In this document: one piece after another, positions 6,142 to 7,512 of the stretch
Numbering within the stretch: the stretch's first letter is position 1
How the letters are laid out: every line of letters starts with the position of its first letter
Assembly: GCA_905371595.1 (NCBI GenBank)
Contig: CAJPLU010000034.1
Span: forward strand, 1 to 7,512
From: Candidatus Saccharimonadota bacterium
GTDB lineage: Bacteria; Patescibacteriota; Saccharimonadia; Saccharimonadales; Saccharimonadaceae
Length of the DNA stretch: 7,512 bases
Direction: 5' to 3'
Notes under the pieces: model-generated
What the model saw: the letters and a program-made list of their open reading frames with translations, nothing else
Told to the model about the DNA's origin: nothing
The model's database searches: none
Made by a program: the position numbers and the translations under genes

Positions 6142-6398
6142 TGCGGGTAGTCGTAGTGTATCGGGCGGAAAGCGATTACGCGCGCCGAGTTATAGATTTT
6201 TTACATGACTTTAATCGGCAGACGGGGCACACGATTGAGGAAATTGACCCAGATTCGGCTGAGGGCAGTGATTTTTGCCGGACGTACGATATCGTTGAAT
6301 ACCCAACGATTATCGCGCTGAGCGCTGATAGCCAGATGCAGAATATGTGGCGCGGGCTGCCTCTGCCAACAATTAGCGAGGTAAGTTTTTATGTTTGA
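6141..6398 (+). CDS. Small thioredoxin-fold protein without a CxxC motif
   Basis: An 85-residue protein resembling a minimal thioredoxin/glutaredoxin fold. MRVVVVYRA looks like the first beta strand, SDYARRVIDFLHDF (11-24) like the active-site helix, IEEIDPDS (32-39) like the second strand, and YDIVEYPTIIAL (49-60) contains a cis-proline-type YPT turn (Pro55) and the following strand. Thioredoxins have CxxC at the start of the first helix; here the equivalent position reads S-D-Y-A (11-14). The only cysteine is Cys46. No signal peptide is seen, so it should be cytoplasmic. It cannot act as a usual dithiol oxidoreductase; a structural, regulatory or single-cysteine role is possible. The start ATG shares one base with the nrdR stop (TAATG) and GGAG lies just upstream; its end overlaps the VKOR gene by 8 bases. 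Specific function not recognised. Confidence 0.68.
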   Translation: MRVVVVYRAESDYARRVIDFLHDFNRQTGHTIEEIDPDSAEGSDFCRTYDIVEYPTIIALSADSQMQNMWRGLPLPTISEVSFYV

Positions 6399-6999
6399 GA
6401 AGTTGCGCAAGCAGCTGTCAGGCAAAGAGTCAAAGCGCCGGCAATTGGCAGCGCTATTGATGCTGGTTGGTAGCGGCTTGGGCTTGTTGGCTTCGTTTGT
6501 ATTATCAATTGAATCGCTGACGCTCGCTAAAAATTCGCATGCCGTGTTGAACTGTGACTTGAACGCGGCGATGAGTTGTTCGACGGTGGCGAACCATTGG
6601 TCGGCGGCGCCGCTTGGCTTTCCTAATAGTTTTATTGGTATGATGACGCTGCCGGTGATGGTGACAATTGCGGTGGCGCTGCTAGCGGGAGCGAAGTTTC
6701 CGAAGTGGTTTATGTGGGGCGCGCAGCTTGGCGCGGTGGCGGGCTTGCTATTTGCTGGTTGGATGTTCTACATGAGTTATGTCGAGATTGGTGCGTTGTG
6801 TCCGTGGTGCTTGACACTGGACGCGGGTATGCTGCTGATTTTTTATGGACTAACCAGGCACAATGTTTTGAACAAAATTATTGAACACCGCGGGTTGCGC
6901 CGGTTTGTTGACCAGGGCTACGACACACTCGTACTGGCCTCGGTGGCGGCGCTGATAGTTATGGCGATTTTGGCAAAGTTTGGTAGTCAAATTATATAG
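6391..6999 (+). CDS. Vitamin K epoxide reductase (VKOR) family disulfide-forming membrane protein
   Basis: A 202-residue integral membrane protein. Bacterial VKOR homologues reoxidise a DsbA-like thiol oxidase outside the membrane and pass electrons to quinone, replacing DsbB. Seen: a charged N-terminus with four or five hydrophobic segments, approximately 19-40, 80-100, 108-130, 135-155 and 178-198. The loop cysteines are Cys55 and Cys63 (CDLNAAMSC), and the quinone-side active motif is CPWC (137-140). GFPNSFIG (76-83) occupies the position of the conserved G-x-P-x-x-x-x-G turn. All four cysteines expected for the VKOR electron relay are present. There is no fused thioredoxin domain, so an exported partner should be encoded elsewhere; the upstream small thioredoxin-fold protein lacks both CxxC and a signal peptide and is not that partner in any standard way. 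The start is supported by GAGG at 6378-6381, 9 bases upstream, and overlaps the preceding gene by 8 bases. Confidence 0.92.
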   Translation: MFEKLRKQLSGKESKRRQLAALLMLVGSGLGLLASFVLSIESLTLAKNSHAVLNCDLNAAMSCSTVANHWSAAPLGFPNSFIGMMTLPVMVTIAVALLAGAKFPKWFMWGAQLGAVAGLLFAGWMFYMSYVEIGALCPWCLTLDAGMLLIFYGLTRHNVLNKIIEHRGLRRFVDQGYDTLVLASVAALIVMAILAKFGSQII

Positions 7000-7008
7000 T
7001 CCGGGCAG

Positions 7009-7037
7009 TTGAGCGCGCAAGTTGCTTGTGCTAAAAT
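7009..7037 (+). promoter_or_regulatory. Promoter of the RCC1-repeat gene, with a palindromic spacer
   Basis: TTGAGC at 7009-7014, a 17-base spacer, and TAAAAT at 7032-7037 with TG at 7029-7030 (extended -10). Transcription would start near 7044, about 40 bases before the GTG at 7085. The whole spacer, 7015-7031, is an imperfect inverted repeat: GCGCAAG, TTG, CTTGTGC, with one G-T mismatch. It could be an operator, or a weak hairpin at the end of the VKOR transcript; no T run follows, so a normal intrinsic terminator is unlikely. Confidence 0.55.
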
Positions 7038-7075
7038 GGTAGCAGTCTAAGCTATTTTTGCTTGAGGCGACAGGC

Positions 7076-7079
7076 GAGG
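7076..7079 (+). promoter_or_regulatory. Ribosome binding site favouring the GTG start at 7085
   Basis: GAGG, 5 bases before the GTG at 7085, just after an in-frame TAA (7082-7084). The main alternative start, TTG at 7112, has no convincing Shine-Dalgarno. Confidence 0.5.
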
Positions 7080-7084
7080 TATAA

Positions 7085-7512
7085 GTGGAGGGTAATTGCG
7101 AGCAACTTGGGTTGAGAATACGACGCAAACGGACGGTTTTAGTATATATTGCGGTTGGTTTTTTGGTGCTAGTTGTCGGTGTAGTTGTTATGGCACGATG
7201 GCTAGCTCGTTCGACTGAGGCGCTAATGCCGGCGGTGCCCTCGGGGCGTGTAAAAGTTGAACAAGCGAATTATCGATTGTATCAGTCGTCAAGTACACTA
7301 GCGCCTGGCACTCCGTTGGCGGCTGGCAATACAGCAGCAAGACTACCGCAGGCTGGCGCTAGCTTTCGTGTGCGAGTTGGTATGGAGAATAAAGAGAGGT
7401 TCATGTCTGCTAAGCAATCATCTGCTGGTTTTTATCATAGCTGTGCTATCGTTTTGAATGATAAAGCGTACTGTTGGGGCAGTAATAATAATGGTCAGCT
7501 AGGTAACGGCTC
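7085..7512 (+). CDS. Membrane-anchored RCC1-repeat protein, N-terminal part (3' end outside window)
   Basis: The frame is open from GTG 7085 to the right edge, about 142 residues, and continues beyond it. A basic stretch RIRRKR (11-16) precedes one hydrophobic helix (about 17-36), which by the positive-inside rule predicts a short cytoplasmic tail and an external body, either as a membrane anchor or an uncleaved signal. Residues 41-113 form a low-complexity Ala/Ser/Gly/Pro-containing segment with no recognised domain. From about 114 an RCC1 repeat begins: the pattern GFYHSCAIV (115-123) then YCWGSNNNGQLGNG (129-142), matching the G-x-H-x-C-A-L ... W-G-x-N-x-x-G-Q-L-G-x-G form. RCC1 repeats build beta-propellers for protein binding. 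Cys120 and Cys130 in this unit could form a disulfide, which would fit an exported protein next to VKOR (inference). It has its own promoter. Partner and function unknown. Confidence 0.82.
   Translation, partial: MEGNCEQLGLRIRRKRTVLVYIAVGFLVLVVGVVVMARWLARSTEALMPAVPSGRVKVEQANYRLYQSSSTLAPGTPLAAGNTAARLPQAGASFRVRVGMENKERFMSAKQSSAGFYHSCAIVLNDKAYCWGSNNNGQLGNG

Noticed and set aside
7050..7063. Small hairpin AAGC ... GCTT in the leader of the RCC1 gene, as a riboswitch or attenuator
   Set aside because: A 4-bp stem in a leader of about 40 bases is too small to support a structured RNA.
7139..7153. AT-rich TTAGTATATATTGCG resembling the core of an NrdR box
   Set aside because: It lies inside the membrane-helix coding region of the RCC1 gene, lacks the conserved ACAC/GTGT flanks, and there is no second box nearby.

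Overview
This 7.5 kb window is a dense, entirely plus-strand stretch of bacterial housekeeping genes. It holds ten protein genes, two of them cut by the window edges: recJ (3' part), rpsU, a yqeY/GatB-like gene, an adenylate-kinase-type gene, map, ftsA, ftsZ, an nrdR-like gene, a small thioredoxin-fold gene, a VKOR-family gene, and the start of a membrane-anchored RCC1-repeat gene. I see no tRNA, rRNA, CRISPR array, mobile element or long repeat, and no gap above about 90 bases. The compact packing, minimal forms of normally conserved proteins (an Adk with almost no LID, an NrdR without its zinc ribbon), the reading of TGA as stop (recJ, thioredoxin-like gene) and about 50% GC suggest a Patescibacteria/CPR genome, most likely Candidatus Saccharibacteria (TM7). 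The assignment is an inference from gene content and needs a phylogeny.

Layout. Bases 1-1118 are the C-terminal two thirds of RecJ. After a 71-base gap with a strong promoter comes unit 1, rpsU-yqeY-adk-map (1190-3177): ribosomal protein S21, a GatB/YqeY protein, an NMP kinase and methionine aminopeptidase. The order adk-map recalls the spc ribosomal operon but here sits beside rpsU and ftsA. Unit 2 (3211-6999) is ftsA-ftsZ-nrdR-thioredoxin-like-VKOR: cell division followed by a nucleotide-sensor-like regulator and a thiol-redox pair, joined by touching or overlapping start and stop codons. ftsZ also has its own promoter at the end of ftsA. Unit 3 starts at 7085 and encodes an N-terminally anchored surface protein entering RCC1 repeats at the window end.

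Regulation. Four promoter-like sites share an extended -10 (TG-n-TATAAT type). For rpsU and ftsA the -10 lies only 10 and 8 bases before the start codon with no Shine-Dalgarno, which predicts leaderless mRNAs. ftsZ and the RCC1 gene have short leaders with clear ribosome binding sites.

Most notable are the NrdR-like protein with no cysteine at all, so no zinc ribbon, while its ATP-cone is kept; the neighbouring thioredoxin-fold protein with S-D-Y-A in place of CxxC; the VKOR protein that keeps all four catalytic cysteines; and the downstream surface protein whose RCC1 unit carries a cysteine pair. Together these suggest, but do not prove, a modified redox and nucleotide-sensing module attached to the division operon.
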